A DNA stretch of 64,000 bases from DATFDN01 sp963818885 (lineage in GTDB: Bacteria; Pseudomonadota; Alphaproteobacteria; Acetobacterales; Acetobacteraceae): contig CAWFTP010000006.1 of assembly GCA_963818885.1 (NCBI GenBank), positions 558,001-622,000 on the forward strand, read 5' to 3'. Every line of letters starts with the position of its first letter. Position 1 is the stretch's first letter. Below are positions 9,743-19,328 of this stretch, in pieces. Made by a program: the position numbers and the translations under genes. The notes beneath the pieces were generated by a model. It had not been told where the DNA came from, searched no databases, and saw only the letters and a program-made list of their open reading frames with translations.

Positions 9743-9808
9743 GGCGATCCTGTTTGCGGCGCGCCAATCGTGTCCGAACAGATCGAACAAATCGGCAACT
9801 AGGCGCGT

Positions 9809-9823
9809 GTTCTAGGAAGGTTC
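9809..9823. promoter_or_regulatory. LexA (SOS) operator of lexA
   Basis: GTTC-TAGGAAG-GTTC, an exact alphaproteobacterial SOS box, in the 106-nt gap between moeA and lexA. Its presence gives lexA its own promoter although it lies downstream of the trp/moa run on the same strand. Confidence 0.88.
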
Positions 9824-9848
9824 GCGTTGCCGCGTCAAGCCGCTCGTT

Positions 9849-11054
9849 TCAGAGGCCAAGCGTATCGAGGCGGATGATCGGCACCGTTTCTCCCGCCTCG
9901 GCCGCAGGGGCGTGGGGGGCGCGCAGGATCAGCGCATCGGCGAGGGCGAGCCTGCGAAGCATGCCCGAATCCTGAACCGGGAACGCTGTCGCGATGAGCC
10001 GCCCCTCGGCATCGGCCTCGAGGGTCGCGCGCAGGTGGTCGGCGCGCGTGTCATTGGCGCCGAGCGGCGCGCCAAGCCGCGCATGGCTCACGGGCAGCGC
10101 CGTCGCGGGCAGGCCGGAAAGGCGCGCGAGCGATGGCAGCAGGAACAGGATCGCACAGACCAGGGCGGAGACGGGGTTGCCGGGCAGTCCCAGCACCGGA
10201 AGGCCGCCCAGATCGCCGAACATCAGCGGCTTCCCGGGGCGCATCGCGATCTTCCAGAAATCGACCACGAGCCCACGCTCCTGCAGCCCGGCGACGACGA
10301 GGTCATGATCGCCCACGCTGGCGCCGCCCGTCGTCACCAGCATTTCCATGCCCGCGGCCGAATCTGCGACCGCGGCGATCGCGGCGCGATCGTCGCTCGC
10401 GACCGGCAGCACCACAGCCTCGCCGCCCGCCGCACGGATCAGAGCGGCGAGCGCGTGCGAGTTGGAACTCACGATACCGCCCGGCGGAATCGGCTCGCCC
10501 GGCATGGCGATTTCATCGCCCGTGGCGAGTAAGGCGATGCGCGGACGCCGATGCACCGTCACCCATGGGTGATTGGACGCGCCGAGCAGGCCGACATCGC
10601 GCGCACCGAGCCGCTTGCCGGCAGGCATGATCTCCTGACCGGCGGCGAAATCCTGCCCGGCTCGGCGGATATGCCGGCCCGCGCGCACCGTCTGGTTCAC
10701 CCGCACGCGCGCGCCATCGCGCGTGGCATCCTCCTGCAGCAGGATCGTATCGGCACCCGCTGGCACCACGCTGCCGGTGAACAGCCGCACCGCCTGGCCC
10801 TCGGCGACGCTCCCCTCGAACGGGTGGCCCGCCGGCGCCTCGCCGATCACCTCAAGCACCGCGCCCTCGACCCCGTCGGCCGCGCGGAGCGCATAGCCGT
10901 CCATCGCCGAGACATCGGCGGGAGGCTGGGTCAGACGCGCGACCACGGGCAGCGCGGTCACGCGCCCCCAGCAATCGGCGAGCGCCACGACCTCCGCCGC
11001 TACGGGGTAAAGCCCACTCAGAACACGTGCGCGGGCGTCCTCGACGCTCATCAT
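9849..11054 (-). CDS. moeA: Molybdopterin molybdenumtransferase MoeA
   Basis: 401 residues from ATG 11054 (MMSVEDARARVLSGL). MoeA inserts molybdate into adenylylated molybdopterin to give Moco. Seen: VSAMDGYALRAADG, LFTGSVVPAGADTILLQED, the GEPH-domain motifs LLATGDEI, VTTGGASVGDHD and GLPGNPVSALV. The start overlaps the moaC stop by 4 nt (ATGA). The molybdenum hydroxylase maturation genes at 46-57 kb would need its product. Confidence 0.95.
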   Translation of the reverse strand: MMSVEDARARVLSGLYPVAAEVVALADCWGRVTALPVVARLTQPPADVSAMDGYALRAADGVEGAVLEVIGEAPAGHPFEGSVAEGQAVRLFTGSVVPAGADTILLQEDATRDGARVRVNQTVRAGRHIRRAGQDFAAGQEIMPAGKRLGARDVGLLGASNHPWVTVHRRPRIALLATGDEIAMPGEPIPPGGIVSSNSHALAALIRAAGGEAVVLPVASDDRAAIAAVADSAAGMEMLVTTGGASVGDHDLVVAGLQERGLVVDFWKIAMRPGKPLMFGDLGGLPVLGLPGNPVSALVCAILFLLPSLARLSGLPATALPVSHARLGAPLGANDTRADHLRATLEADAEGRLIATAFPVQDSGMLRRLALADALILRAPHAPAAEAGETVPIIRLDTLGL

Positions 11055-11524
11055 GGCTGGCGGAACTCGCCCGACTTGCCGCCCTCCTTGTGGGTCACGC
11101 GGAGCGCCTCGACCCGCATCCCGCGGTCCACTGCCTTGCACATGTCGTAGACAGTTAGCGCGGCGACCGAGGCGGCGGTCAGCGCCTCCATCTCCACCCC
11201 GGTCTGCCCGGTCGTTTGCACGGTGGCCTCGATTTCGACCCCGGTCGCATCGGCTGCCAGGTCCACGGCGATGGCGGTGATCGGCAGTGGATGGCAGAGC
11301 GGGATCAACTCGGCGGTGCGCTTCGCGGCCATGATGCCGGCGAGCCGCGCCACCCCGAGCACGTCGCCCTTCTTCGCGCGTCCCTCGCGGATCAGTGCCG
11401 CTGTCGCCGGCTCCATTGACACCCGCGCCCGCGCGGTGGCGGAGCGGGCCGTCACGGGTTTGGCCGACACATCGACCATCGCGGCGTTGCCGCGTGCGTC
11501 GAAATGCGTCAGCCCGCCGCTCAT
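11051..11524 (-). CDS. moaC: Cyclic pyranopterin monophosphate synthase MoaC
   Basis: 157 residues from ATG 11524 (MSGGLTHFDARGNAAMVDV). The longer open frame to 11722 is trpC antiframe. It acts with MoaA in the first step of molybdopterin synthesis, rearranging GTP to cPMP. Family hallmarks are all present: IPLCHPLPI, VEMEALTAASVAALTVYDMCK and a C-terminal HKEGGKSGEF. The start overlaps the trpC stop and the stop overlaps the moeA start, 4 nt each. Confidence 0.95.
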   Translation of the reverse strand: MSGGLTHFDARGNAAMVDVSAKPVTARSATARARVSMEPATAALIREGRAKKGDVLGVARLAGIMAAKRTAELIPLCHPLPITAIAVDLAADATGVEIEATVQTTGQTGVEMEALTAASVAALTVYDMCKAVDRGMRVEALRVTHKEGGKSGEFRQP

Positions 11525-12408
11525 GCAGCGGTAGCCTGGACCGGCGGCGGCGCAACCGCCTGGAAGGCATCCCCGTCGAGGAGCGCGCGCACGGCCGCCT
11601 CGACGTCCGGCTGGCGCATCAATCCCTCGCCGACCAGGAAGCAGAGCGAGCCCGCCCGCGCGAGGCGTTGCAAGTCGGCGTTGTGGCGCACGCCGCTCTC
11701 GGCGATCAGGAACCGGTCGCACGGCACCAGGGGCGCTAGTCGCTCCGTCGTCGCAAGATCGGTCTGCAAAGTCTTGAGATCACGGTTGTTTATTCCGATA
11801 AGTTGGGTCTGCAGACCCAATGCGCGCTCGAGCTCACGCTCGTCATGCGCCTCGGCCAGCACATCCATGTCGAGGGAGCGGGCGACCTCCTCCAATGCTC
11901 GCGCCTCGTCATTCGTCAGGGCGGCCATAATGAGCAGGATGCAATCCGCACCCATCGCCCGGCTCTCATACACCTGCCACGGATCGACGATGAAATCCTT
12001 CCGCATGACCGGCAATTTGGTCGCGCCCCGCGCCGCGATCAGATCGCGATCGCTGCCCTGGAAATGCGGCCCCTCGGTCAGGACCGAGAGGCACGTGGCG
12101 CCGCCCGCCTCATAGCCACGCGCGATCGCGACTGGGTCGAACTCCTGGCGGATCAGTCCGCCGGATGGGGATGCCTTCTTGATCTCGGTGATCAGGGCAA
12201 AGCGGCCTTGAGCGGTACGCTCCTTCAGGGCCGATCCGAAACCCCGTGGTGTGTCACCTTGTGCGGCGATACCCTGGCGAAGCGTCTCGATGCTGGTGCC
12301 TTCACGCCTGCGGACGACCTCCGCACGGGTCGATGCGACAATCCGCTCCAACACGTCCTGGGCGGATGGGTGCGCAGCCGAACCGTTCAAGCGATTGAGA
12401 TCGGACAT
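11521..12408 (-). CDS. trpC: Indole-3-glycerol phosphate synthase
   Basis: 295 residues, intact TIM barrel. It closes the indole ring of CdRP in tryptophan synthesis. Motifs: FALITEIKKASPSGGLIR, LPVMRKDFIVDPWQVYES, LIGINNRDLKTL and FLIAESGV. A C-terminal Pro/Ala tail (AVAPPPVQATAA) is unusual but in frame. It follows trpD by 8 nt and overlaps moaC, the trpGDC-moaC-moeA order familiar from alphaproteobacteria. Confidence 0.95.
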   Translation of the reverse strand: MSDLNRLNGSAAHPSAQDVLERIVASTRAEVVRRREGTSIETLRQGIAAQGDTPRGFGSALKERTAQGRFALITEIKKASPSGGLIRQEFDPVAIARGYEAGGATCLSVLTEGPHFQGSDRDLIAARGATKLPVMRKDFIVDPWQVYESRAMGADCILLIMAALTNDEARALEEVARSLDMDVLAEAHDERELERALGLQTQLIGINNRDLKTLQTDLATTERLAPLVPCDRFLIAESGVRHNADLQRLARAGSLCFLVGEGLMRQPDVEAAVRALLDGDAFQAVAPPPVQATAA

Positions 12409-12416
12409 CTTTCCTC

Positions 12417-13433
12417 CTAACCGAGCGCGGTCTCGCGCTGCAGCCGCGACAGCGCCGCGAGTGCCGCGCCAGACGTAAGCGCCTTCTCGGCCAGCGATAC
12501 GCCGTCGCGCAAACCGTTGACGCAGCCGGCGACGATCAGTGCCGCGGCCGCGTTCAACAGGACGGTGTCCCGATATGGGTTGCGTGCGCCGTTCAGCAAA
12601 GCCAGCAGGGCCTGGGCATTGAACGCGGCGTCCCCGCCCTTGATCGCCTCGACCGGCGCGCGCATCAGTCCAGCATCCTCCGGCGTCACGGTGAAGGTGT
12701 GGAGCGCTCCACCGTTGATCTCCACCACCGCGTTCTCGCCGGCGACGGTCAGCTCGTCGAGGCCTTGGCCGTGGACAATCCAGGCGCGTTCTGTGCCCAG
12801 CCGCCCTAGCGTCTCCGCCATCGGTCGCGCCCAGGCAGGGTCGAAGACGCCGATCATCTGGCGCCGCACGCGGGCCGGATTGGCAAGCGGTCCCAATAGG
12901 TTAAAGATCGTTCTTGTGCCGAGCTCGACGCGCGGGCCGGCGGCATGGCGCATGGACGGATGATGGCGCGGGGCGAACAGGAACGCGCAACCCGTTTCCC
13001 GCAGGATCGCGGGCAGCCTCTCCAGGGGAACGTCGACGTTGACGCCGAGCGCGCTCAGCACGTCCGCCCCGCCGGTACGCGAGGACAGGGCGCGATTGCC
13101 GTGCTTGGCGACGGGCACGCCGCTGCCGGCGAGCACGAAGGTCACGGCGGTCGACACGTTGAGCGTCCCGGCGTTGTCCCCGCCGGTTCCGCACACATCC
13201 ATCGCGCCGTCCGGCGCGTCGATCCCGGCCATCCGGGCGCGCATGGCGCGCACCGCGCCGGTGATCTCCGCCACCGTCTCGCCGCGCAGGCGCATCGCCA
13301 TCAGCAACGCGCCGATTTGCGCCGGCGTCGCCTCGCCCGACATGATGACGTTGAACGCGGTCTCGGCTTCGGTTTCCGCCAAGGAAGCGCCCCCGGCGAG
13401 GCGCGCGAGTATCGGCTTGAGATCGCTCGACAC
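12417..13433 (-). CDS. trpD: Anthranilate phosphoribosyltransferase
   Basis: 338 residues. Transfers phosphoribose from PRPP to anthranilate. Seen: the PRPP loop MDVCGTGGDNAGTLNVST, KHGNRALSSRTGGADVLSALG, and the anthranilate-side segment FNLLGPLANPARVRRQMIGV. It lies 7 nt from trpG and 8 nt from trpC. Confidence 0.95.
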   Translation of the reverse strand: MSSDLKPILARLAGGASLAETEAETAFNVIMSGEATPAQIGALLMAMRLRGETVAEITGAVRAMRARMAGIDAPDGAMDVCGTGGDNAGTLNVSTAVTFVLAGSGVPVAKHGNRALSSRTGGADVLSALGVNVDVPLERLPAILRETGCAFLFAPRHHPSMRHAAGPRVELGTRTIFNLLGPLANPARVRRQMIGVFDPAWARPMAETLGRLGTERAWIVHGQGLDELTVAGENAVVEINGGALHTFTVTPEDAGLMRAPVEAIKGGDAAFNAQALLALLNGARNPYRDTVLLNAAAALIVAGCVNGLRDGVSLAEKALTSGAALAALSRLQRETALG

Positions 13434-13440
13434 GGCCTGC

Positions 13441-14031
13441 TCAGGCCGCCGCGCGGAGGCCGACCCGGGCCAGACGCAGGAAGTTCGCGAGCAGTGCGTG
13501 TCCCTGCTCGCTCGCGATGCTCTCCGGATGGAACTGCACGCCGAATACCGGAAGGTCGCGATGGGTGAGGCCCATCAGCACGCCGTCCTCGGTCCATGCC
13601 GTAGGGCGCAGGCAATCGGGCAAGCTCGCGCGTTCGATCGTCAGGCTGTGATAACGGGTCGCCACGAACGGCGAAGGCAGGCCCGCGAACACATCGTCGC
13701 CCTCATGAAAGATGCGGCTCAGCTTCCCGTGCATCGGCACGGGCGCGCGCACCACGCGACCGCCGAACGCCTGTCCGATCGCTTGATGGCCCAGGCAGAC
13801 GCCCAGGATCGGCACCTTTCCCGCCGCCGCCTCGATCAGCTCAAGGCAAATTCCGGCCTCGTTGGGGGTGCAAGGGCCGGGAGAAAGCACGATTGCCTCC
13901 GGCGCCCGCGCCAGCGCCTCGGCGGTGCTGATGCGGTCGTTGCGCACCACCTCGCACCGCGCTCCCAGGTCGCCCAGGAAGTGCACGAGATTGAAGCTAA
14001 AACTGTCATAGTTGTCGATGAGCAGGATCAT
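13441..14031 (-). CDS. trpG: Anthranilate synthase glutamine amidotransferase subunit
   Basis: 196 residues, class I amidotransferase supplying ammonia to TrpE. Start MILLIDNYDSFSFNLVHFLG. The nucleophile Cys is in GVCLGHQAIGQAFGG and the His-Glu pair in FGVQFHPESIASEQG. trpE is not adjacent: the gene upstream on the same strand is the DUF3035 lipoprotein, so TrpE must be encoded elsewhere. Could double as PabA. Confidence 0.93.
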   Translation of the reverse strand: MILLIDNYDSFSFNLVHFLGDLGARCEVVRNDRISTAEALARAPEAIVLSPGPCTPNEAGICLELIEAAAGKVPILGVCLGHQAIGQAFGGRVVRAPVPMHGKLSRIFHEGDDVFAGLPSPFVATRYHSLTIERASLPDCLRPTAWTEDGVLMGLTHRDLPVFGVQFHPESIASEQGHALLANFLRLARVGLRAAA

Positions 14032-14087
14032 GGCGTCGATATCTGCGCACGGAGCATGGCTCCGCGCAACGTGCGCTGATGGTGCGG

Positions 14088-14654
14088 TTAGAACAGGCCT
14101 TCCAGCAGACCCTTCTTCTTGCTCTTGACGATCGGAGTCGGGCCGGTCGCGGGGCTCGCACCCAAAGCGGCATCGCGACGGAGGCGGTCCGCCTCACCCT
14201 GGGCGTCCACCACGTCGCCGGGCTGGCGCGGCGTCTGCCAGAACATCAGCCGGTCGATGAAGCCCTTGCTCGGCTGGTTGGAGGCCGCCTGGTTGTCGAC
14301 CTGGGAGGCGATGTTGGCGGGAGCGGGCGGACCTGCCTGGGCGATCAGCGCCTGCTGGCCCGGTGTGAGGCCGGTCGGGGCGCCGTTCTGCAGGGCAATT
14401 TGCGGATCGAGAGCCTCGGCGGCCGCCATGCTCTCCGACTTGGTCTGCGGGCGCGGCGCTCCCGGGCGCGGCGGGCGGAGCGAGAAGTCCGGCGGCATGG
14501 ACAGGGGCGGTTGGGTGGTCACCGTGTATTCGTCCGGAGCGTCGCGGACGAAGCCGAAGTTGCGGGCGAGATCGCTGTTTCCACCGCAGCCGGCCAGCAG
14601 GATCGCGGCGCCCATCAGCAGCACAGGCGCGAATCGCGCGGAAGTCAGTCGCAT
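14088..14654 (-). CDS. DUF3035 lipoprotein
   Basis: 188 residues from ATG 14654. Signal and lipobox: FAPVLLMGAAILLAGCGG, with Cys-22 as the acylated residue. The body matches the alphaproteobacterial DUF3035 (BamF-like name in some annotations) family: YTVTTQPPLSMPPDFSLRPP, then a Pro/Gln-rich linker and a basic end KSKKKGLLEGLF. It sits between lspA, which would process it, and trpG. The start lies 11 nt after the lspA stop. Confidence 0.85.
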   Translation of the reverse strand: MRLTSARFAPVLLMGAAILLAGCGGNSDLARNFGFVRDAPDEYTVTTQPPLSMPPDFSLRPPRPGAPRPQTKSESMAAAEALDPQIALQNGAPTGLTPGQQALIAQAGPPAPANIASQVDNQAASNQPSKGFIDRLMFWQTPRQPGDVVDAQGEADRLRRDAALGASPATGPTPIVKSKKKGLLEGLF

Positions 14655-14665
14655 GAGAACGCCCT

Positions 14666-15178
14666 CTACTCGCGCAGGGGGTGGTTGGGCAAGCCGTCGG
14701 GCGTCTCTTTCCGGAGGAAACTCTCGACGGCCAGGACGATCACGCCGCATACGATTGCCGCGTCACCCACGTTGAAGACGTACCAGGACCAAGCACCGGC
14801 GTGGGCGTGGATGAAATCCACGACCGCGCCATGGCGCAGCCGGTCCATGACGTTGCCGATTGCGCCTCCGGCGACCGCGCCGATCGCCACCGCCGTCCAC
14901 GCGGAGGTCGCCCGCCATAGCCACAGCCCGAGCGCCACCACGATGACCAGCGCGATCAGGGCGATGACTGGGGCCGACCACGACCCGAGTCCGTTGAGCA
15001 TCCCGAAGGTGACGCCGCGGTTCCACACCAGCGTCAGGTCGAGCACCGGCAACAGGACCAGCGGCGGCCGGTGAGGCAGGTCGAGCCCATTCAGAATCCA
15101 CCATTTGCTGATCTGATCGGCCGCGAGGACTACCACCGCAGTGAGCGCGCCTGCCCAGAAGAGGCGGCGCGACGTCAT
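14666..15178 (-). CDS. lspA: Lipoprotein signal peptidase II
   Basis: 170 residues with four hydrophobic segments. It cleaves signal peptides of acylated prolipoproteins in the inner membrane. Catalytic Asp regions are GNVMDRLRHGAVVDFI and FNVGDAAI; the conserved N-rich motif is WNRGVTFG. The start overlaps the ileS stop by 4 nt, the standard ileS-lspA coupling. Confidence 0.95.
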   Translation of the reverse strand: MTSRRLFWAGALTAVVVLAADQISKWWILNGLDLPHRPPLVLLPVLDLTLVWNRGVTFGMLNGLGSWSAPVIALIALVIVVALGLWLWRATSAWTAVAIGAVAGGAIGNVMDRLRHGAVVDFIHAHAGAWSWYVFNVGDAAIVCGVIVLAVESFLRKETPDGLPNHPLRE

Positions 15179-18139
15179 GCCTTCACCTCTCCCTCGCGCG
15201 TTAGCGCGCCGGGTGAGGGTTCCGCCAGGCGCCGCCCCTCACCCGGCACTTCGCGCCGACCTCTCCCAAGGGGAGAGGTGGAGAGAAGAGACGCACTCAC
15301 GCTGCCGCCCCGCAAACTAGCCCGGAATTCCACCGCGTCCGCGCAACGCGCGCAGAGGGCCGGATGCCCGTGCTGCTGCCCGACCTCCTCCAACACCCGC
15401 CAGCAGCGGGCGCATTTGGCGCCTGGGGCCTGGGTCGATTCACGGGCGAAGGCCAGACGGCTCGGAGCGAGGTCGACGCTCGCGGTTGGATCAGTGCGGA
15501 TTGTCATAGATCTCGACTTTCGAGACGATAGCCGTCTCGGCCCAGCTCGTCGGTCGAGGAGGCGCGCTTTCATCCGACGTAGAGGCAGCGTGACAGCGCC
15601 TCGAGCGAGGAGCGGATGCGTTCCGCCCTGCGCGCCTCTTCGATCGGCAGCCGTGAGCAGTCGGCGAATGCTCGCGAATCCGTGCCCACTTGGCCCCGAG
15701 CATCGGGATCCGCCATTCCGCCGGAAGCTCGAGGAAGAGCTGCAGATGCACGCTCTCCGCCTCGCCGAAGCGCGCCCACCACGCCTCCTCGGCGGTGAAG
15801 CACAGATACCGGGGCGAGCCAGGTCGTCAGGCAGCGGTGCAGATGGTCGAGCACGGTGCGCGCGGCGCGCCGCTTCGGGCTGTCCGGCCGGTCGCAATAG
15901 ATCGCGTCCTTGCGGATATCGAAATAGAACGCGGAGAGGTCGGTCGCGCAGAAATTGTGCAGCTCGGGATAGACGCCGGTCCAGTCGTAGGTCTCCACGG
16001 CGGCACGGATGCGCGCGTCGAGCTCACTCAGCCGGTGCAGCACCCAGCGTTCGAGCTCCGGCATCTCTGAGACCGGCACCCGCTCGTCCTCGGTGAACCC
16101 GTCGAGGCTGCCAAGCAGCCAGCGCAGCGTGTTGCGCAGCCGCCGATAGAGCTCCGCCTGCTGCTTGAGGATCTCCTTGCCGATGCGCAGGTCCTCCGTC
16201 GTGTCCGACATCATCACCCAGAGGCGCAGGATATCGGCGCCGTACTGATCGAGCACCTCCTGCGGAGCGACGGTGTTGCCGAGCGACTTCGACATCTTCC
16301 GGCCCTGCTCGTCATTGACGAAGCCATGCGTCAGCACCGCCTTGAACGGCGCCCGCCCGCGCGTCCCCACGGCCTCCAGCAGGGACGAGTTGAACCAGCC
16401 GCGATGCTGATCCGACCCTTCCAGATAGAGGTCGGCCGGCCAGGGCAGGCCGCGCCCCTCCAGCACGAACGCGTGGGTCGAGCCTGAACTCGAACCACAC
16501 GTCGACGATGTCCTTGACCTGCTCGTAGTGCTCGGGATCGCGATCGTTGCCCAGGAAGCGCGAGGGTGGGGAGGAGTACCAGGCATCCGCCCCCTCGGTC
16601 ATGAAGGCAGCGACGATCCGCTCCATCACCGCGGGATCGCGTAGCGGCTCGCCGGTGCGCTTGTCCACGAACACGGTGATTGGCACGCCCCAGGCGCGCT
16701 GGCGACTGATGCACCAGTCGGGCCGGGCCGCCACCATGCTCCCCATCCGGTTGCGCCCGGATTCGGGCACGAAATGCGTCGCGGCGATTGCTTCCAGCGC
16801 GATCTCGCGAATGCGCTCGGGTCCATCCAGGCGGATGAACCATTGCGGGGTGGCGCGGAAGATCAGCGGCGCCCTGGAACGCCAGGAATGCGGATAGGAA
16901 TGCACGAGCGTGCCGCGGGCGAGCAGCCCGCCTGCCACCTGCAACGCGGCGCAGATCGGATCAGCCGCCTTGTAGACATGCACGCCCGCGAACAGCGGCA
17001 CCCAGGCATTGAACGTCCCGTCATCGCCCACCGTATCCGGGATTTCGAGCCCGTTGGCGCGGCCAAGGTCGAAATCCTCCTCGCCGTGGCCGGGCGCGAT
17101 ATGCACGAAGCCGGTGCCCGCCTCGGTGGTCACGAAGTCGGCGAACAGCACTGGCACGTCGTGATCGTACCCTTTGCGGCGCAACGGGTGGGCGCAGACC
17201 GTGCCGGCGAGTTCGGTGCCCTTAAGGACGCGTAGGACGTGGTGCGTAGCGATCTTCGTGTCGGCCAGGAACTGCGGCAGCAGCGCGAGGGCGACCACCA
17301 GCCGATCGCCCGCCCGCACTCCGCGATCCGTCCTCGACAGCATCGACATGGATCAGCGCGTAGTCGAACGCCGGCCCCGCGGCGATGGCGCGGTTGCCCG
17401 GCATGGTCCAGGGCGTGGTGGTCCAGATCACCACGGCGGCGTCGGCGAGGTCGGATGACGGCGCCCGCCCGATCGGAAAGCGCACCCAGATCTGCGTCGA
17501 CTTGTGATCGTGGTACTCGATCTCGGCCTCGGCAAGCGCCGTCTTCTCGACCGGCGACCACATCACCGGGCGCAGGCCGCGATAGAGCGCGCCATTCAGC
17601 AGGAACTTGCCGATCTCGCCGGCGATCGCCGCCTCGGACGGCAGGTCCATCGTGGCGTAGCGGTTGGCCCAGTCGCCCTCCACGCCCAGGCGGCGGAACT
17701 CCTCCTTCTGCACGCCCATCCAGTGCTGCGCGTACTCGCGGCATTCGGCGCGGAACTGTAGGATCGGCACCGCATCCTTGTCGCGTCCGCTGGCGCGGTA
17801 GTCTTCCTCGATCCTCCACTCGATCGGCAGGCCGTGGCAGTCCCAGCCGGGGATGTAGTCGGCGTCATAGCCCGCCATCTGGCGCGTGCGGTTGATGACG
17901 TCCTTCAGGATCTTGTTGAGCGCGGTGCCCATGTGGATGTTGCCGTTGGCATAGGGCGGCCCATCGTGAAGGATGAATTTCTCGCGCCCCGCCGCTGCCT
18001 GGCGCAGTTGTGCCCACAGCCCCATCTCGTCCCAGCGGGCAAGAATGCGGGGCTCTTTCTTCGGCAGGTCGCCGCGCATCGGAAACTCGGTCCGCGGCAG
18101 GAATACGGTGTCGCGATAGTCGCGTTCGGCGTCGGTCAT
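15175..18139 (-). CDS. ileS: Isoleucyl-tRNA synthetase (several frameshifts)
   Basis: Class I synthetase charging tRNA-Ile. The N-terminal part has the HIGH-type motif PYANGNIHMGTALNKILKD and the editing-domain entry VIWTTTPWTMPGN. The frame then changes near 17300, near 16490, near 15800 and at least once more before 15500. The KMSKS motif is intact (NDEQGRKMSKSLGNTVAPQE), the anticodon-binding region is present, and the C-terminal zinc motif is KCARCWRVLEEVGQQHG...CARCADAVEF. The last about 35 residues are encoded by a palindromic repeat (15184-15282) and end at the lspA overlap. An essential gene broken by single-base slips points to sequence error. Confidence 0.9.
15184..15282. repeat. 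Double palindromic repeat inside the ileS 3' end
   Basis: Two hairpins of the dispersed CTCTCC/GGAGAGG...GGGTGAGGG class. The first is CACCTCTCCC...GGGTGAGGG (15184-15218), the second CCCCTCACCCGGC...CTCTCCCAAGGGGAGAGG (about 15235-15282). The same family recurs at 20032, 48772, 52601, 52817 and 57998. Here it lies within the coding frame that ends ileS. Confidence 0.8.
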
Positions 18140-18283
18140 CGGGATGGATCCGGGCGGCCTGGCGGGCCGTGAACGTGGGTACAGAGCGAAGTCCCGGCGC
18201 TCAGCGAGGCGCCGGGCCGATAATTCGCGCGACCCTGTAACCCAGTTCCATGCCGGGAACCATGGGGAGGCGCCGCGCCCGCG

Positions 18284-18731
18284 TCAAGCGCGCGGCGGCA
18301 CCGGGCAGGCGAAGCGCATCGCGGTCGGCAGCATCCCGTAGCGGAAGTAGAAGCGCTGCCCTAGCGCGTTGCCGATCGCGGTATCCAGCACCAGCTTGCC
18401 GCAGTCGAGCCGGCGAGCCTCCTCCTTCACCGCGTCGAGCAGCTGGGCGCCGAGGCCGCCGCGCCGCTCATCCTCCCGCACCACGAGATCGTCGACATAG
18501 ACGAAGCGGCCGTGGATCAGGTTCTCGGTCAGGCGATAGCCGGCAACGCCGACCGCCTCCCGCCCGCGCCAGGCGGCGAGCAGGCGGTAGCGGTCGGCAT
18601 GCTGGCGTCGCACCCGCTCGACCATCTCTGCCGCGTCGACGAGATGGGTGGCGCAGCTCGCGCATCACCGGGAAGCAGGCGGCGATCTCGGCGTCCGAGA
18701 CGGCGTGGCGCAGCTCGACGGGCGTGCTCAT
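18284..18731 (-). CDS. GNAT family N-acetyltransferase (one frameshift)
   Basis: About 149 residues. It starts STPVELRHAVSDAEIAACFP (ATG 18731, overlapping the preceding stop by 4 nt), then slips one frame near 18650 into AEMVERVRRQHADRYRLLAAW. The acetyl-CoA site is VVREDERRGGLGAQLLDAV (R/Q-x-x-G-x-G/A form), followed by LVLDTAIGNALGQRFYFRYG. The substrate is unknown. It forms a two-gene unit with the carboxymuconolactone-decarboxylase-like gene. Confidence 0.8.
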
Positions 18732-19193
18732 GCGGCGGCGGTGCGGGTGTCCGCGGCCGGCTGGGCGCGGAAGCTGATCATCAGGCGGTTCCAGAGGTTG
18801 ATCGTCCCGATCGCCGTCGTCAGGTCGACCAGCTCCTTCTCGGTGAACTGCGCGCGGACCGCGGCATAGGCATCGTCCGGGGCGCGCGTTTCGGCGATGC
18901 GGGTCACCACCTCTGTCCAGGCCAGCGCGGCGCGTTCGCGCGGCGGTGAAGAGGTCGCATTCGTCCCACGCCTCGAGCAGGTAGAGCCGCTGCTCGGTCT
19001 CGCCGTGCTGGCGCAGGTAGCGGCTGTGCATGTCGAGACAGAAGGCGCAGCCGTTGATCTGCGAGGCGCGCATCTTCACCAGCTCGAGCAGGTTGTGGTC
19101 GAGCCCGCACTGCCGGAGATAGGCCTCGACACCCCTGACGGCGTTGATCGCGTCGGGTGCGATGTCGAAGGGGCGCAAGCGTTCAGCCGACAT
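18728..19193 (-). CDS. AhpD-like carboxymuconolactone decarboxylase family protein (one frameshift)
   Basis: About 155 residues. The N-terminal part LLELVKMRASQINGCAFCLD has the redox CxxC followed by His (CAFCLDMHSR), the AhpD-type peroxidase active site. Near 18930 an extra base changes the frame. The C-terminal part is EVVTRIAETRAPDDAYAAVR to LTTAIGTINLWNRLMISFR, which is the expected family ending. Proteins of this group are alkylhydroperoxidase-like. It is coupled with the downstream GNAT gene. Confidence 0.82.
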
Positions 19194-19328
19194 GACAGTC
19201 TCTCCGATGTTCCATGGGCGGCGAGGCTAGCGCAGGCGAGCGGCGGGCCCAAGGCTGACCGGCTTCGGGCTTTCACGCCAGCGGGTGGCTTGTATTTGGG
19301 GTCGGGAGCAGGAGGAGAGGTGATCCAG

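Noticed and set aside
9776..9788. Second LexA box (GAAC...GAAC) just upstream of lexA
   Set aside because: The half-sites are 5 bp apart, not 7; the exact box is at 9809-9823.
9743..9790. Longer LexA starting at 9790
   Set aside because: The 16 extra residues do not resemble LexA; the conserved start MLTRKQHELL is at 9742.
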